Shown: piece by piece, positions 7,715 through 17,599 of the stretch | How the letters are laid out: each line of letters opens with the position of its first letter | How positions within the stretch are numbered: the stretch's first letter is position 1 | DNA from: Plectonema cf. radiosum LEGE 06105 | Lineage (GTDB): Bacteria > Cyanobacteriota > Cyanobacteriia > Cyanobacteriales > Nostocaceae | Assembly: GCF_015207665.1 (NCBI RefSeq) | Contig: NZ_JADEWL010000007.1 | Location: 1 to 64,000, forward strand | Direction of reading: 5' to 3' | DNA: 64,000 bases | Position numbers and translations under genes: made by a program | Notes under the pieces: generated by a model | Told to the model about the DNA's origin: nothing | Database searches by the model: none | Seen by the model: only the letters and a program-made list of their open reading frames with translations

Positions 7715-8926
7715 ATGAAACAAGCAACTTTAAACTCAAATACTAACTCAATTTCTACCAAAATTACTCTATTAGTAATTAGCACCCTCACAGTCATGTC
7801 AGGTGCGACAATTGCCCCATCCTTACCTGCTATGCAGGAACATTTTGCTAACATAGAAAATGCTGATTATTTAGTCAAATTAGCCCTAACTTTACCTGCA
7901 TTATTCATTGCCTTGGGTGCGCCATTAGTTGGGATTATTATCGATAAACTTGGACGTAAACCCTTATTAATTATCGCCTTAATTCTCTACGGAATTGCGG
8001 GAAGTTCGGGTTTAATTCTCAATAGTTTGAACTTAATTCTCATGGGGCGGGCATTATTAGGTGTTAGTGTTGCCGGAATCATGACCACCGCTACAACCCT
8101 AATTGCAGATTACTATATTGGAGCAGCACGGGCGCAGTTTTTAGGATTACAAGCCGCATTTATGGGGTTGGGAGGGGTATTTTTCCTCTCATTTGGTGGT
8201 ATTATTGCTGACCAAAATTGGCGCTATCCTTTCGGTATTTACTCATTCTCCCTATTACTTGTACCATGCGCTTTCAGTTTTTTAGTAGAACCAAAACGTA
8301 ACCAACCTGTAAACTTAAATCCAGGAATGTTTACAGATACTCCTCAAAGGCTACCAATTAACTTAATCATTATCACCTATGGCATTGGTATACTGACCCA
8401 AATTGTATTTTATTTAATTCCCGTCCAACTACCGTTTTATCTCAAACAATTATTTAATGCGGGTGCATCTCAAAGTGGAATGGCGATCGCACTAGCAACT
8501 CTATTCTCAGCAATAGCTTCGCTATTATACAGACAAATCAAAGCCAAACTCAGCTTTATTGCCATTTACGGGATTGCCTTTCTCAATATGGGAATTGGTT
8601 ATTATTTTATTAGTTTGGGGCAAAATTATGCAATTGTCTTGTTTGGGTTAGCTATTGCAGGTTCCGGTTTGGGTTTATTAATGCCGAATATGAATTTTTA
8701 TTTGACTTCTGTCACACCCGATGAAATGCGAGGAAAAATATTAAGCGGGGTGACAACATCGTTATTTTTAGGACAGTTTCTCTCACCTTTGTTGAGCCAA
8801 CCCCTAAGTTTTAGATTAGGTTTAGCTAACACCTACGCATCCGGAGGTAGTTTTATGTTAGTTTTAGCAGCAGTTGCATTAATGACTTTATGGAACTTTA
8901 GAGGGAAAAAAATATCCCACAAGTAA
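7715..8926 (+). CDS. Major facilitator superfamily transporter
   Basis: 403 residues with 12 predicted membrane helices and the MFS loop 2-3 motif in the form GIIIDKLGRKPLLI. Helix 1 is followed by the drug-exporter-like ATIAPSLPAM. The family contains H+-coupled drug and metabolite exporters. It is third behind azoR and the porin, 67 bp after the porin stop, so it is probably co-transcribed. An operon with a reductase, an outer-membrane channel and an exporter under a LysR protein suggests detoxification, but the substrate cannot be read from sequence. Confidence 0.88.
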   Translation: MKQATLNSNTNSISTKITLLVISTLTVMSGATIAPSLPAMQEHFANIENADYLVKLALTLPALFIALGAPLVGIIIDKLGRKPLLIIALILYGIAGSSGLILNSLNLILMGRALLGVSVAGIMTTATTLIADYYIGAARAQFLGLQAAFMGLGGVFFLSFGGIIADQNWRYPFGIYSFSLLLVPCAFSFLVEPKRNQPVNLNPGMFTDTPQRLPINLIIITYGIGILTQIVFYLIPVQLPFYLKQLFNAGASQSGMAIALATLFSAIASLLYRQIKAKLSFIAIYGIAFLNMGIGYYFISLGQNYAIVLFGLAIAGSGLGLLMPNMNFYLTSVTPDEMRGKILSGVTTSLFLGQFLSPLLSQPLSFRLGLANTYASGGSFMLVLAAVALMTLWNFRGKKISHK

Positions 8927-9064
8927 TTAGTTATTTAAAAATTTATTCTGAACCTCATCTAACTTGAAAACTGTAGTTTTATTGCCAAAATTTTGTGATT
9001 GCTTCCTTAGTGGCAATGGCACAACAAAATAATCCAAAACTCCAAATTTCAACATGGTGGAGGT

Positions 9065-10045
9065 TTATTTAATTAACTGCAATTTCGCAACTACTGGAAG
9101 ATGATCTGAACCTGCTTCTTTCCCCACATAAGCATCTATTGCTTGAAGTTGTTTTGTATGCCATATATAATCAATCCTAAAAGTAGGAAAAAGTGGACTT
9201 AAGTATGTATGTCCGAAACCCCATCCCGCTTCATGAAAACTATCCCTCATTACATGATGCATTTGAGAATAAGTTTCTGATGTATCGGTAAAATTACAAT
9301 CACACATGAATATTACCGGCTCATTGTACTGTTTTATCATATTAGTTAAATAAGATACTTCCGCAGCGCGACTTGTATACCAATATTTAGCTAACTTAAA
9401 AAATTTGTAGTGGGGGTAATTTGGAGTCAAATGTGCAACGATTGCTTCTACAGGTTCTCCATTATTTAAGCGGAGTGTTACTTGGATTCCTCGTTGTATC
9501 GGTGGTGCAGGTAAAGTGATAAATTTATCAATGGGAAAGCGACTTAAAATACCTACATTATGAGAAAGTTCAACAGGATGGAAAGCATGATAAGGGTAAT
9601 CTTTAGTAAAACGTTCAATTAAAATAGGTATTGTTTGCGGAGCTACTTCTTGTAAACCGATAATATCAGGATTATTTTCAGCCACCATTTTATTTATTGA
9701 ATCATAATCATCATTATTAAAAAGCATATTGAAGGTCATTGCTTTGATAGTTTCTTGGTTATGAGGAACAGGAGCCGATAAAGACGGTAGAAAAAAAGAA
9801 CTGTACAAACCAATAAATATACCTAAAGGGAAACAAAGTCCCAAAGATAAGCGCCATCTACGTAATAAAACTACAAGCGGTAAGAATATAATTAATGGCA
9901 CAAATATATATAGCGCTACAGTATTAATTAACGCTAACCACCAGAAACTATCAAAGAAAATAATGCGGAGTAACATCCATAAACAAAACAAAAGAAGGTA
10001 AAACCATCCCAGAAGGAAAGTAAATTGAGAAAACTTCATTAGCAT
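9065..10045 (-). CDS. Membrane-anchored endonuclease/exonuclease/phosphatase-family protein
   Basis: 326 residues. Three hydrophobic helices at about 8-85 are followed by an EEP catalytic domain from about residue 100: MTFNML, NPDIIGLQEVAP (metal-binding Glu), VAHLTPNYP, MCDCNFTD (Asp/Asn pair), FRIDYIW and the terminal SDHLPVVA (catalytic Asp-His). All core motifs are intact. Family members cleave phosphodiester or phosphomonoester bonds in nucleic acids, lipids or inositides. The topology suggests a catalytic domain tethered to the cytoplasmic membrane, probably outside. Stand-alone gene. Confidence 0.87.
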   Translation of the reverse strand: MLMKFSQFTFLLGWFYLLLFCLWMLLRIIFFDSFWWLALINTVALYIFVPLIIFLPLVVLLRRWRLSLGLCFPLGIFIGLYSSFFLPSLSAPVPHNQETIKAMTFNMLFNNDDYDSINKMVAENNPDIIGLQEVAPQTIPILIERFTKDYPYHAFHPVELSHNVGILSRFPIDKFITLPAPPIQRGIQVTLRLNNGEPVEAIVAHLTPNYPHYKFFKLAKYWYTSRAAEVSYLTNMIKQYNEPVIFMCDCNFTDTSETYSQMHHVMRDSFHEAGWGFGHTYLSPLFPTFRIDYIWHTKQLQAIDAYVGKEAGSDHLPVVAKLQLIK

Positions 10046-10413
10046 TAATAAATCAAATATATATAATCACTCGTTTCAAAATAGCACTTCAAAATGCATT
10101 TTCACCGTTTAATAAAAAATATATATCTAATATTTTTTTATTTGTATACAGAATAAAGTATCTATAAATAATCAAAATACTCTTCAAAAAAAAATAGTCT
10201 TTTTAAAATATAGAAAGACTATAGCTCACAATCATTTTTGTATTTTTAAAAACTAATTATTCTACCTCTAGAACATCGCGATTCTTAAGCAGCATCGCTG
10301 AACGCAATATCAAAGCAATATAAAAAATTAAATCAAAGAGGTCCCATTATTAAATGAGACCACAAGATTAAAATTCAATTTAGCTGCATAGCAGCTTAAG
10401 TTTTTAGAAATCC
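10046..10413. other. AT-rich spacer with two hairpins
   Basis: No gene. It contains a near-perfect stem (ggtcccatt/aatgagacc) near 10340-10362 which, read on the minus strand downstream of the flotillin gene, precedes a T-rich run and may act as its terminator. A second, perfect stem is listed at 10382-10396. Confidence 0.45.
10382..10396. terminator. Possible terminator hairpin downstream of the flotillin operon
   Basis: agctgc-ata-gcagct is a perfect 6-bp stem lying 18 bp past the flotillin stop on the minus strand. On the plus strand it is followed by taagttttta. The operon end is a natural place for a terminator, but the stem is short and there is no canonical U-tract on the minus strand. 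Confidence 0.35.
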
Positions 10414-11697
10414 CTACTTCTTCGCGATCGCATTTAAATTTACATGGGGATTGGCGGTGATGGCTTGACCTTCTCCGAGACGTTTGAGTATTTCTGTTAC
10501 ATCTAAACCTGTGGTTTGCCGTAGTTGTTCAATGAAGGCAGCCATACGGGTAGCGGGACTACCACTGTTGGCATCAACAAAAGTGATATTTTTAACATTG
10601 ACTTCGGGAATACTGGATGCCATTGCTTTGAGTAGAACATCAAGTTTTTGCAGTAAGAAAATTTCTCTAGCGCTATCTCCGGCACTCTTCCAAGATTCGG
10701 CGAGTTTACGGATACCTTCGGCTTGAGCTTTACCGTCTTCGATAATTTGAGCAGCATTGGCTTTGGCGATCGCGATCGCCCGCTTACTTTCTGCTTCTGC
10801 GGGAGCGATGGTGTCGGCTTGGAGTTGTTGTTCGATTTGTTTAATCCGTTCGGTTTGTACGGCGACTTCGGCTTGGGTACGGGCAATTTCAGCACCGACT
10901 AAGGATTCAGCTTCAGCGACTAATGCAACTCGTTTGGTTAAGGCATCACGGACACGTCTTTCGGCATCGGCTTTGGCTATTTCTAAGTCGCGTTGGATAC
11001 GACGCAGAGCGGTAATTCGTTCGTTTTCGGAGGAACGAATTATAGATTCGGCTTGAGCTTTAGCTTCAGCGATGCGTGCATCCCGTAATAATTCGGCTTG
11101 TTGTTTGCGACCGATAGAATCTAAATAACGGACATCATCAGAAATATTTTGAATTTGTAAACTATCTAAAACTAAACCCAGTTTTTCTAAATCGTCTTCG
11201 GCTTCGTCTAATAATGTCCGTGCAAAGGTAATTTTATCCGCGTTAACTTGTTCTGGTGTTAAACTAGCGAGAACTCCGCGTAAATTTCCTTCTAATGTTT
11301 CTTGGGCTAATTTTTCGATATCCTTACGACTTTTACCAAGCAACCGTTCAATAGCATTATGAATTGTTGGTTCTTCCCCAGCAATTTTGATATTAGCAAC
11401 ACCTTCAACTGTTAGAGGAATACCACCTTTAGAATAGGCATTAACTACCTTTAAATCAATAATCATGTTGGTCAGATTCATCCGATAAGTCTGTTCCAAC
11501 AAGGGAGTTTGGATACTACTACCACCTTTGACTAAACGATAACCAACTTCCCGACCATCTGCAAGACGACGTTTTCCCCCAGCGAAAATCAAGACTTCAC
11601 TGGGTGGACAAATATGATACAAATTTTTAATTACTAAAAAACCTGCACCAGCCCCAGCCCCAAAAATTCCTAATAGTAATCCAATTAGTTCAATCAT
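10414..11697 (-). CDS. Flotillin-family SPFH protein
   Basis: 427 residues. It has an N-terminal membrane helix (LLGIFGAGAGAGFLVI), an SPFH/Band 7 domain at about residues 30-190 (GGKRRLADGREVGYRLVKGG, AIERLLGKSRKDIEKLAQETLEGNLRG, LTPEQVNADK), then a long Ala/Glu-rich coiled coil with EAKAQAE repeats and a C-terminal domain. Flotillins oligomerise on membranes and organise lipid microdomains. It is the last gene of an NfeD-flotillin-flotillin operon, 103 bp after its paralogue. Confidence 0.94.
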   Translation of the reverse strand: MIELIGLLLGIFGAGAGAGFLVIKNLYHICPPSEVLIFAGGKRRLADGREVGYRLVKGGSSIQTPLLEQTYRMNLTNMIIDLKVVNAYSKGGIPLTVEGVANIKIAGEEPTIHNAIERLLGKSRKDIEKLAQETLEGNLRGVLASLTPEQVNADKITFARTLLDEAEDDLEKLGLVLDSLQIQNISDDVRYLDSIGRKQQAELLRDARIAEAKAQAESIIRSSENERITALRRIQRDLEIAKADAERRVRDALTKRVALVAEAESLVGAEIARTQAEVAVQTERIKQIEQQLQADTIAPAEAESKRAIAIAKANAAQIIEDGKAQAEGIRKLAESWKSAGDSAREIFLLQKLDVLLKAMASSIPEVNVKNITFVDANSGSPATRMAAFIEQLRQTTGLDVTEILKRLGEGQAITANPHVNLNAIAKK

Positions 11698-11800
11698 TAT
11701 TTATTATCTCCATATATCGCAATTTGTAATTTGTGTAAGAAGTCTGGCTCTGAGGAAAAATATCCCTAATACCAGACAATCTTTGTAAAAACCCGACTTC

Positions 11801-13186
11801 TCATGAATCCAAGGTTTCAGTTGAGGCTAATAACCGTCTTTCTTGACTGCGGTTGAGGGTTCCGATTACATCAATTCCTAAAGTTTGATTCATCATTTCT
11901 AGAAACTGAGTGAGAATTTCTGGATAAACTTTCATTAAACTAGCGAGAGATTTTCCATCACCATTGTCAACCACATTGATATGTTCTAGTTGCAATCTTC
12001 TGGGAATTTGGGTTGCTTGATTTAGAATCATTTCTAACTGTTGAATCATAAATAATTCACCCGCATCAACACCAGTGTGATTCCATACTTGAGCAAATAT
12101 TTCATTGACTTGGGCAGCAGCTAAAGCATTTTCTGATAAGGCTGCGGCTTGTCCGCGTGCTAGTAATTCTTGAGCTTGACCTTTGGCTTCTGCTGGTAAT
12201 ACGGTGTCCGCTTCTAAACGCAATCTTTCTAATTCGGCGCGAATTTTTTGTAAAGTTTGTTCAAATTTAGCTCGTTTTTCATTTGCCGCAGCGATGGTAA
12301 TTTCTTCTTCCGATTTAGCTTGCTGTTCTAGTTTGGCTTTAATTTGACGTAATTCGTTTTCCTTTTCCACAACTATGATGCGATGTTGGGTTTTGGCAAC
12401 TTCCGCTTGTTGCTGACATTCAGCTTCAATCCGTTCAGCTTCGCCAATCGCATCCGATTCCGCAATTTCCGCATCTCTAATGACATGAGCGATAGATTTA
12501 CGACCGATAGAACGTAAGTAATCTACATCATCGGAAACACTTTGAATTTTCAGCGTATCGATTTGTAAACCCAACTTCATCAAATCACGACTGACATCCG
12601 AAGCAATACGTTCAGCAAATTGCAATCTATCTTCATTTACCTGTTCCGGTGTTAAAGTCGCTACGACACCGCGTAAATTACCTTCTAGGGTTTCCTGAGC
12701 AACACGAGCAATCGTCGAACGATCACAATCCAAAAAGCGCTCGATAGCGTTACCAACAATGTTCGGATCACCAGAAATTTTCACATTGGCGATCGCCTGA
12801 ATATTTAAGGGTGTTCCTCCTCTAGAATAAGCATTTGTCACCTCTACCCGTACCGGCATAGTTGTCACATCCATACGTTTAATCGTTTCCAGAATCGGGA
12901 TTCTAATCGCTCGTCCCCCCGGTAAAACGCGATAACCAATTTGATGACCATCCTTAGCTTTATATTTGCGTCCCGATATAATTACCACCTCATTCGGTTT
13001 GCAAATACACAAAAACGATTTCAAAAACAAAACTGCTGTGACACCAGCAAAAATAGCCAAAGCGATAGGAATACTAGTAGCCAAAAGTCCATCAATCCTA
13101 GACATTTGTACTCTAGTCGGAGTACTAACTGGAACTTGAGCAATTTGTACTACAGCCACATTATTATTTTCAAAATAGGAATTCAT
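11801..13186 (-). CDS. Flotillin-family SPFH protein (paralogue)
   Basis: 461 residues with the same architecture as the gene downstream: an extended N terminus and membrane helix at about 35-60, an SPFH domain (SGRKYKAKDGHQIGYRVLPG, AIERFLDCDRSTIARVAQE, LEGNLRGVVATLTPEQVNEDR), a coiled coil and a C-terminal region. Two adjacent flotillins probably form hetero-oligomers. NfeD is 101 bp upstream, the classic NfeD-flotillin pairing. A short aaacccgacttct repeat overlaps its stop codon. Confidence 0.94.
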   Translation of the reverse strand: MNSYFENNNVAVVQIAQVPVSTPTRVQMSRIDGLLATSIPIALAIFAGVTAVLFLKSFLCICKPNEVVIISGRKYKAKDGHQIGYRVLPGGRAIRIPILETIKRMDVTTMPVRVEVTNAYSRGGTPLNIQAIANVKISGDPNIVGNAIERFLDCDRSTIARVAQETLEGNLRGVVATLTPEQVNEDRLQFAERIASDVSRDLMKLGLQIDTLKIQSVSDDVDYLRSIGRKSIAHVIRDAEIAESDAIGEAERIEAECQQQAEVAKTQHRIIVVEKENELRQIKAKLEQQAKSEEEITIAAANEKRAKFEQTLQKIRAELERLRLEADTVLPAEAKGQAQELLARGQAAALSENALAAAQVNEIFAQVWNHTGVDAGELFMIQQLEMILNQATQIPRRLQLEHINVVDNGDGKSLASLMKVYPEILTQFLEMMNQTLGIDVIGTLNRSQERRLLASTETLDS

Positions 13187-13287
13187 AAAAAGAATTTTGG
13201 ATTTTAGATTGTGGATTTTGGATTAGGGAGTTGGAGTAAGAGAACTGTTCGACTTTCTAGCAATAACCCTCACCAACTCCTTTACTA

Positions 13288-13623
13288 TTAACTGTTAAGC
13301 GAATCTTCCGAGACGACCAAAACTTGATTTCTTCTGGCTTCGACAATCAAAACGCGATCGCCTTTGTTAAAAAATCCGGATTCTTCGGTAATTGCAGTGA
13401 AATCTATGATTGAACCATGAATCATCAATCGTACTTTTCCTTTTTCGGTGGAACTAAAAGGAACTTCAACTACCGCCAAACGTCCAATCAAAGTATTGGT
13501 TGACACCATACTATCCACTACTTCACGCTGTCGCCTCAGAGCAATTAAGGAGACAATTAAGAATCCCACAGCAACCCCAATCGCGATCGCAATTAGGGCA
13601 ATAAGTATTATTTGAAAATTCAT
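13288..13623 (-). CDS. NfeD-like OB-fold membrane protein
   Basis: 111 residues: one N-terminal membrane helix (residues about 5-28) and a small beta-rich OB-fold domain (GRLAVVEVPFSSTEKGKVRLM, IDFTAITEE, FNKGDRVLIVEARRNQVLVV). It is the short NfeD form without the protease domain. NfeD proteins work with flotillin/stomatin partners encoded next to them, here the next two genes. First gene of the operon. Confidence 0.85.
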   Translation of the reverse strand: MNFQIILIALIAIAIGVAVGFLIVSLIALRRQREVVDSMVSTNTLIGRLAVVEVPFSSTEKGKVRLMIHGSIIDFTAITEESGFFNKGDRVLIVEARRNQVLVVSEDSLNS

Positions 13624-14102
13624 GTAAACTAACTCGATTTGAACAAGCTAATCAAGTATTTCATCTTTTCCCGGCTCAAAAGCTCGAATTGTATTCAAAA
13701 ATTATTTTCTGTTCACATTTTTTATTAACTGCTGACAGTTAACGGTTGGCTAATACATATACAGCAAGAACTCAGAAAATTATGCAGTTATTCCGAACAC
13801 CGCAGCATCTTAGATAGAGTTCTATTTGTTAACCACATTAACAGATTGCTCAATTCCGCAAAGAACTGCTTTTTTACAAATTAATTAAAAATAAAAACTT
13901 TTTAAGTAATCTTTACCCTCAGACGTTCATCCTGGGGCTATACAAGCAAAGCCCACCGGATGTGGGCTAATTAATTAAAAAAGAAAATAGCAAAAATACT
14001 CACAACTAACTTACATTTATTTTGGGTAAGAATAGGCAAGACAATGTGATTTTTAGTTCCTAAAATTGATTAATAAACGTTTTATTCAGGTTTGATATCA
14101 AA
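13624..14102. other. Divergent spacer between the nfeD operon and comM, with a hairpin
   Basis: No gene. It should contain the two divergent promoters, but no confident -10/-35 pair can be read. A perfect stem, agcccac-cggat-gtgggct, lies at 13950-13968 without a T-run on the expected side. Confidence 0.5.
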
Positions 14103-15635
14103 ATGTTAGCAAGAGTTTGGAGTGCATCAATTGTCGGCATCGATGCGATTAAGGTGGGTGTGGAAGTGGATGTGTCTGGGGGTTTACCAGCAATTGTGAT
14201 GCTAGGGCTTCCCGATAGTGCGGTGCAGGAATCAAAAGAACGAGTCAAAGCAACTTTAAAAAATGCCGGTTTTGCTTTCCCGATGCGAAAGATTGTAATT
14301 AACTTGACTCCCGCTGATTTGCGGAAGGAAGGTCCTTGTTTCGATTTACCGATTAGTGTAGGTATTTTAGCGGCTTCCGATCAGGTTAATGGCGATTTGT
14401 TGGGAGATTTTTTATTTCTGGGGGAAGTTTCATTAGATGGAAGTTTGCGTCCGGTGGCTGGTGTCTTACCGATTGCAGCTGCGGCGCAAAATATGGGGAT
14501 TACAGCTTTGGTTGTACCTGCGGACAATGCTCAAGAAGCAGCGGTTGTCAAGGGATTACAGGTTTATGGATTTGAGAATATTTCTGATGTCGCTAATTTT
14601 TTGAATAATCCCGCACGTTGTCAACCTGTAGAACTTGATCAAATAGAAGCATCACACGACGCAACAGCTATTCATAAATTAGATTTAAAAGATGTTAAAG
14701 GACAAGCTCACGCACGTCGGGCTTTGGAAATAGCTGCTGCTGGAGGTCATAATTTGATTTTTGTCGGTCCTCCGGGAAGCGGTAAAACTATGTTAGCAAG
14801 GCGTTTACCGGATATTTTACCTCCGTTAGGCTTCGATGAATCTTTAGAAGTTACCCGGATTTACTCGGTAGCTGGGTTATTAAAAAATCGCGGTACATTA
14901 ATTCGCGATCGCCCTTTTCGCAGCCCCCATCATTCGGCAAGTGGTCCTTCTTTGGTAGGTGGTGGTGGTTATCCTCGTCCTGGTGAAATTTCTTTATCAC
15001 ATCGAGGCATACTTTTCCTAGATGAGTTAACAGAATTTAAAAGAGATGTTTTAGAATTTCTGCGTCAACCTTTAGAAGATGGACACGTTACCATTTCCCG
15101 CACCAAACAATCGGTAATGTTTCCCGCACAATTTACCTTGGTAGCGAGTACCAATCCTTGTCCTTGCGGTTTTTATGGCGATATTCTACAGCAGTGTACC
15201 TGTTCGCCGAATAAAAGAGAACAATATTGGGGCAAGTTATCAGGTCCGTTGATGGATAGAATTGATTTACAAGTTGCCGTGAATCGTTTAAAACCTGAAG
15301 AAATTACTCAGCAACCCAATGGGGAACCATCGGAAACAGTTAGAGAGCGAGTTTTAGTTGCACGGAAAAGAGCATCCGAGCGATTTATTCAAGAAAAAAC
15401 TTTAAACTGTAACGCTCAAATGCAAAGTCGTCATCTCCAAAAATGGTGCAAACTAGATGATGCATCTCGCAACTTATTAGAAATGGCAATTAGAAAATTA
15501 AATTTATCAGCCAGAGCTAGCGATCGCATTTTAAAAGTAGCGAGAACTATTGCAGATTTAGCTGGTGATGAAAATTTGCAGCCTCATCATGTTGCTGAAG
15601 CCGTTCAGTATCGGACGATAGATAGAATGCAGTAA
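14103..15635 (+). CDS. comM: YifB/ComM-family Mg-chelatase-like AAA+ ATPase
   Basis: 510 residues. An N-terminal ChlI-like domain (MLARVWSASIVGIDA, LPDSAVQESKERVKA) is followed by an AAA+ core with Walker A GPPGSGKTML and Walker B ILFLDELTEF, arginine-finger region motifs, four Cys in NPCPCGFYGDILQQCTCSP, and the C-terminal helical domain with LSARASDRILKVARTIADL. In naturally transformable bacteria ComM is a hexameric helicase that extends heteroduplex branches during integration of DNA. Stand-alone gene; a heptamer array begins just after its stop. Confidence 0.94.
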   Translation: MLARVWSASIVGIDAIKVGVEVDVSGGLPAIVMLGLPDSAVQESKERVKATLKNAGFAFPMRKIVINLTPADLRKEGPCFDLPISVGILAASDQVNGDLLGDFLFLGEVSLDGSLRPVAGVLPIAAAAQNMGITALVVPADNAQEAAVVKGLQVYGFENISDVANFLNNPARCQPVELDQIEASHDATAIHKLDLKDVKGQAHARRALEIAAAGGHNLIFVGPPGSGKTMLARRLPDILPPLGFDESLEVTRIYSVAGLLKNRGTLIRDRPFRSPHHSASGPSLVGGGGYPRPGEISLSHRGILFLDELTEFKRDVLEFLRQPLEDGHVTISRTKQSVMFPAQFTLVASTNPCPCGFYGDILQQCTCSPNKREQYWGKLSGPLMDRIDLQVAVNRLKPEEITQQPNGEPSETVRERVLVARKRASERFIQEKTLNCNAQMQSRHLQKWCKLDDASRNLLEMAIRKLNLSARASDRILKVARTIADLAGDENLQPHHVAEAVQYRTIDRMQ

Positions 15636-15636
15636 T

Positions 15637-15664
15637 AGTTAGGAGTTAGAAGTTAAGAGTTAAT
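15637..15664. repeat. Heptamer tandem repeat (AGTTAGG-type) after comM
   Basis: Four 7-bp units (agttagg, agttaga, agttaag, agttaat) start 2 bp after the comM stop codon. Confidence 0.8.
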
Positions 15665-15765
15665 TTTTTACTCCCTACTCCCTACATAAGTACAATTACC
15701 TTTATCTTTACCCAGAGTTGATACTAAACTAAAATAGATAAATCCCAAAATTCGCAGAACTATAA

Positions 15766-17475
15766 ATGGATTGGAGTTACGTACTGCGAAGTTTACAATC
15801 GGACTTTATCAAGCGCTTAGCTGATGGTTGTTTGCTGCATTGTGAAAGTATTGCTCAGTACAGTGAATTAACTGTAATTTCCGGAGACAGGTTAAAACAG
15901 CTACGAAATTTTTGCTGGGTGATGGCTGAAAAGTACAAGCGTGTTTCTTTAGTGCGCGATGTTTTTATTAGCTATCTGAAGGGAAAATTGGGTGAGGAAG
16001 TTGTTAAGGAAAGGTTGGCTGATTTTATTACTGAAGTCGATTATGAAAAACGCTTCGGCGGTGATGGTAATATTGATTTTACCTTAACTAATAATCCTTT
16101 AATTGGCATTGAAGTTAAATCTCGTCACGGTAATTTTGATAAGGTTAGATGGTCGGTTTCTGTTGATGAAGTACAAAAAAATGCGGTGATTGTTTGCGTT
16201 TTGATTCAAGAAGAGGTAAATGAAGCGCAATCTGAATATCATTTGGTTTTAGCTGGGTTTTTACCAACTGAAATGATTAAATTGAGAACTGGTAAAATTT
16301 CTTTTGGGATAGAACAGTTATTTTATGCTGGTGGGTTACGTTGTTATTTGGAACATTTACAGGCTTCGACTAATTATATCTCTCCGAATTTTCCTGGGCA
16401 GCAATTATTTAATAAGTCAATAAATCAAAATTTTGTCACTCAAGTAAAAATCGAAGAGAATTCAAACCAAGTTTATATTCAGCAGGGTGATGAATGTTGG
16501 GAAAAACAACTTTATGATGCTGCCATTGAAAATTATAGTCAAGCGTTACAAATTCATCATGGTGATGCTAATACTTATTACAAACGCGGTAATGTTTTTT
16601 ACTGTTTGCAAGATTATCAAAAGGCGATCGCAGATTATATTCAAGCAATTAATATTAATCCTAATTTTGCCAAAGCCTATATTAAAAGCGGCTTAGCGCG
16701 ATATCAATTAGCAGATTATTACGGAGCAATTGAAGATTATACTCAAGCAATTAGAATCAATTCTTACGATGCGGTAGCTTTTCAAAACCGTGGTGATGTA
16801 CGTTCTATTATCGGAGATAGTCAAGGTGCGATTGAAGATTATACTCAAGCAAGAAAAATTAATCCCCTTTTGGTAGAAGATTGCGGAAATAAAAACCGCA
16901 GCGAAAAGTGCGGTCTTGGGGTCTCCCCAAGTGGAGCAACTTTTCAAGAGAGAGACGCAAAGAACACTGAGGAAAGAGTTAAAAAAGGGTTGGTAATTTT
17001 AGACGGGGATAGGACAAATGAGCGCAAAAATCATCAACGAGCGATCGAAGTTTTTACTCAGGTAATCGAAATCAGTCCTAATGATGCAGTTGGTTACAAA
17101 AAACGCGGTAACGCACGTTGCGATTTGGGAGATTATAGAAGAGCCATTGAAGATTTTACTAAGGCAATTCAAATAAATCCCTATGATGCGGATGCTTATT
17201 TTTATCGGGGAAATGCTTTTTATGAGTTAGGAGATAAACCCGAAGCAATAGCAGATTATACTCAAGCAATTAAGATCAATCCCAATGATGCGGATGCTTA
17301 TATCAATAGGGGAAACCTGCGGGATGAATTAGGAGATACTCAAGGAGCAGTTGCAGATTTTCAGGTAGCAGCCGATTTATATCAGAAAGCTGGAAAAGTG
17401 CAAGAACATAAGGATACGAGAGAAAAGATTTTAGATTTGGAAATTGAAGAATCTTTGGATGTTCTGGATTTTTGA
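15766..17475 (+). CDS. Restriction-endonuclease-like domain fused to TPR repeats
   Basis: 569 residues. Residues about 65-200 look like a PD-(D/E)XK nuclease: E77/E78 on a helix, D104 in GDGNIDF and E116-V-K118 in IGIEVKSRHG. From about residue 235 there are 7-8 TPR units (for example GDANTYYKRGNVFY, KAIADYIQAININP). Between TPR units, residues about 372-410 are replaced by a Lys/Glu/Arg-rich stretch encoded by an interspersed DNA repeat (16896-16986), without loss of frame. The start ATG gives an intact nuclease domain. The role is unknown; nuclease plus TPR suggests a defence or DNA-handling scaffold. It lies at the edge of the higBA/CHAT/STAND island. Confidence 0.8.
   Translation: MDWSYVLRSLQSDFIKRLADGCLLHCESIAQYSELTVISGDRLKQLRNFCWVMAEKYKRVSLVRDVFISYLKGKLGEEVVKERLADFITEVDYEKRFGGDGNIDFTLTNNPLIGIEVKSRHGNFDKVRWSVSVDEVQKNAVIVCVLIQEEVNEAQSEYHLVLAGFLPTEMIKLRTGKISFGIEQLFYAGGLRCYLEHLQASTNYISPNFPGQQLFNKSINQNFVTQVKIEENSNQVYIQQGDECWEKQLYDAAIENYSQALQIHHGDANTYYKRGNVFYCLQDYQKAIADYIQAININPNFAKAYIKSGLARYQLADYYGAIEDYTQAIRINSYDAVAFQNRGDVRSIIGDSQGAIEDYTQARKINPLLVEDCGNKNRSEKCGLGVSPSGATFQERDAKNTEERVKKGLVILDGDRTNERKNHQRAIEVFTQVIEISPNDAVGYKKRGNARCDLGDYRRAIEDFTKAIQINPYDADAYFYRGNAFYELGDKPEAIADYTQAIKINPNDADAYINRGNLRDELGDTQGAVADFQVAADLYQKAGKVQEHKDTREKILDLEIEESLDVLDF
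16896..16986 (+). repeat. Interspersed hairpin repeat inserted in frame in the TPR gene
   Basis: It begins with the stem ccgca...tgcgg, then cttgggg-tc-tccccaag, and continues into gagacgcaaagaacactgag. The first 60 bp match, in reverse orientation, the copy at 28036-28094; the last part matches the repeat in the chelatase gene at 35082-35116. All reading in the host frame stays open. Confidence 0.75.
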
Positions 17476-17599
17476 CAGTAGTAATTTATGGTTCTTCAGT
17501 ACACAGTATGCTAAAAATAAAAATTAAAAACTTGAAACTCTTACTGTGCTTTAAAAATTAGCTTTATTAATCGGTTTTAAGAATAAATACTATTTTTTA

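Noticed and set aside
10484-11056. Plus- and minus-strand frames of 80-130 codons across the flotillin coiled coil
   Set aside because: Shadows of the Ala/Glu-rich repeat codons in other frames.
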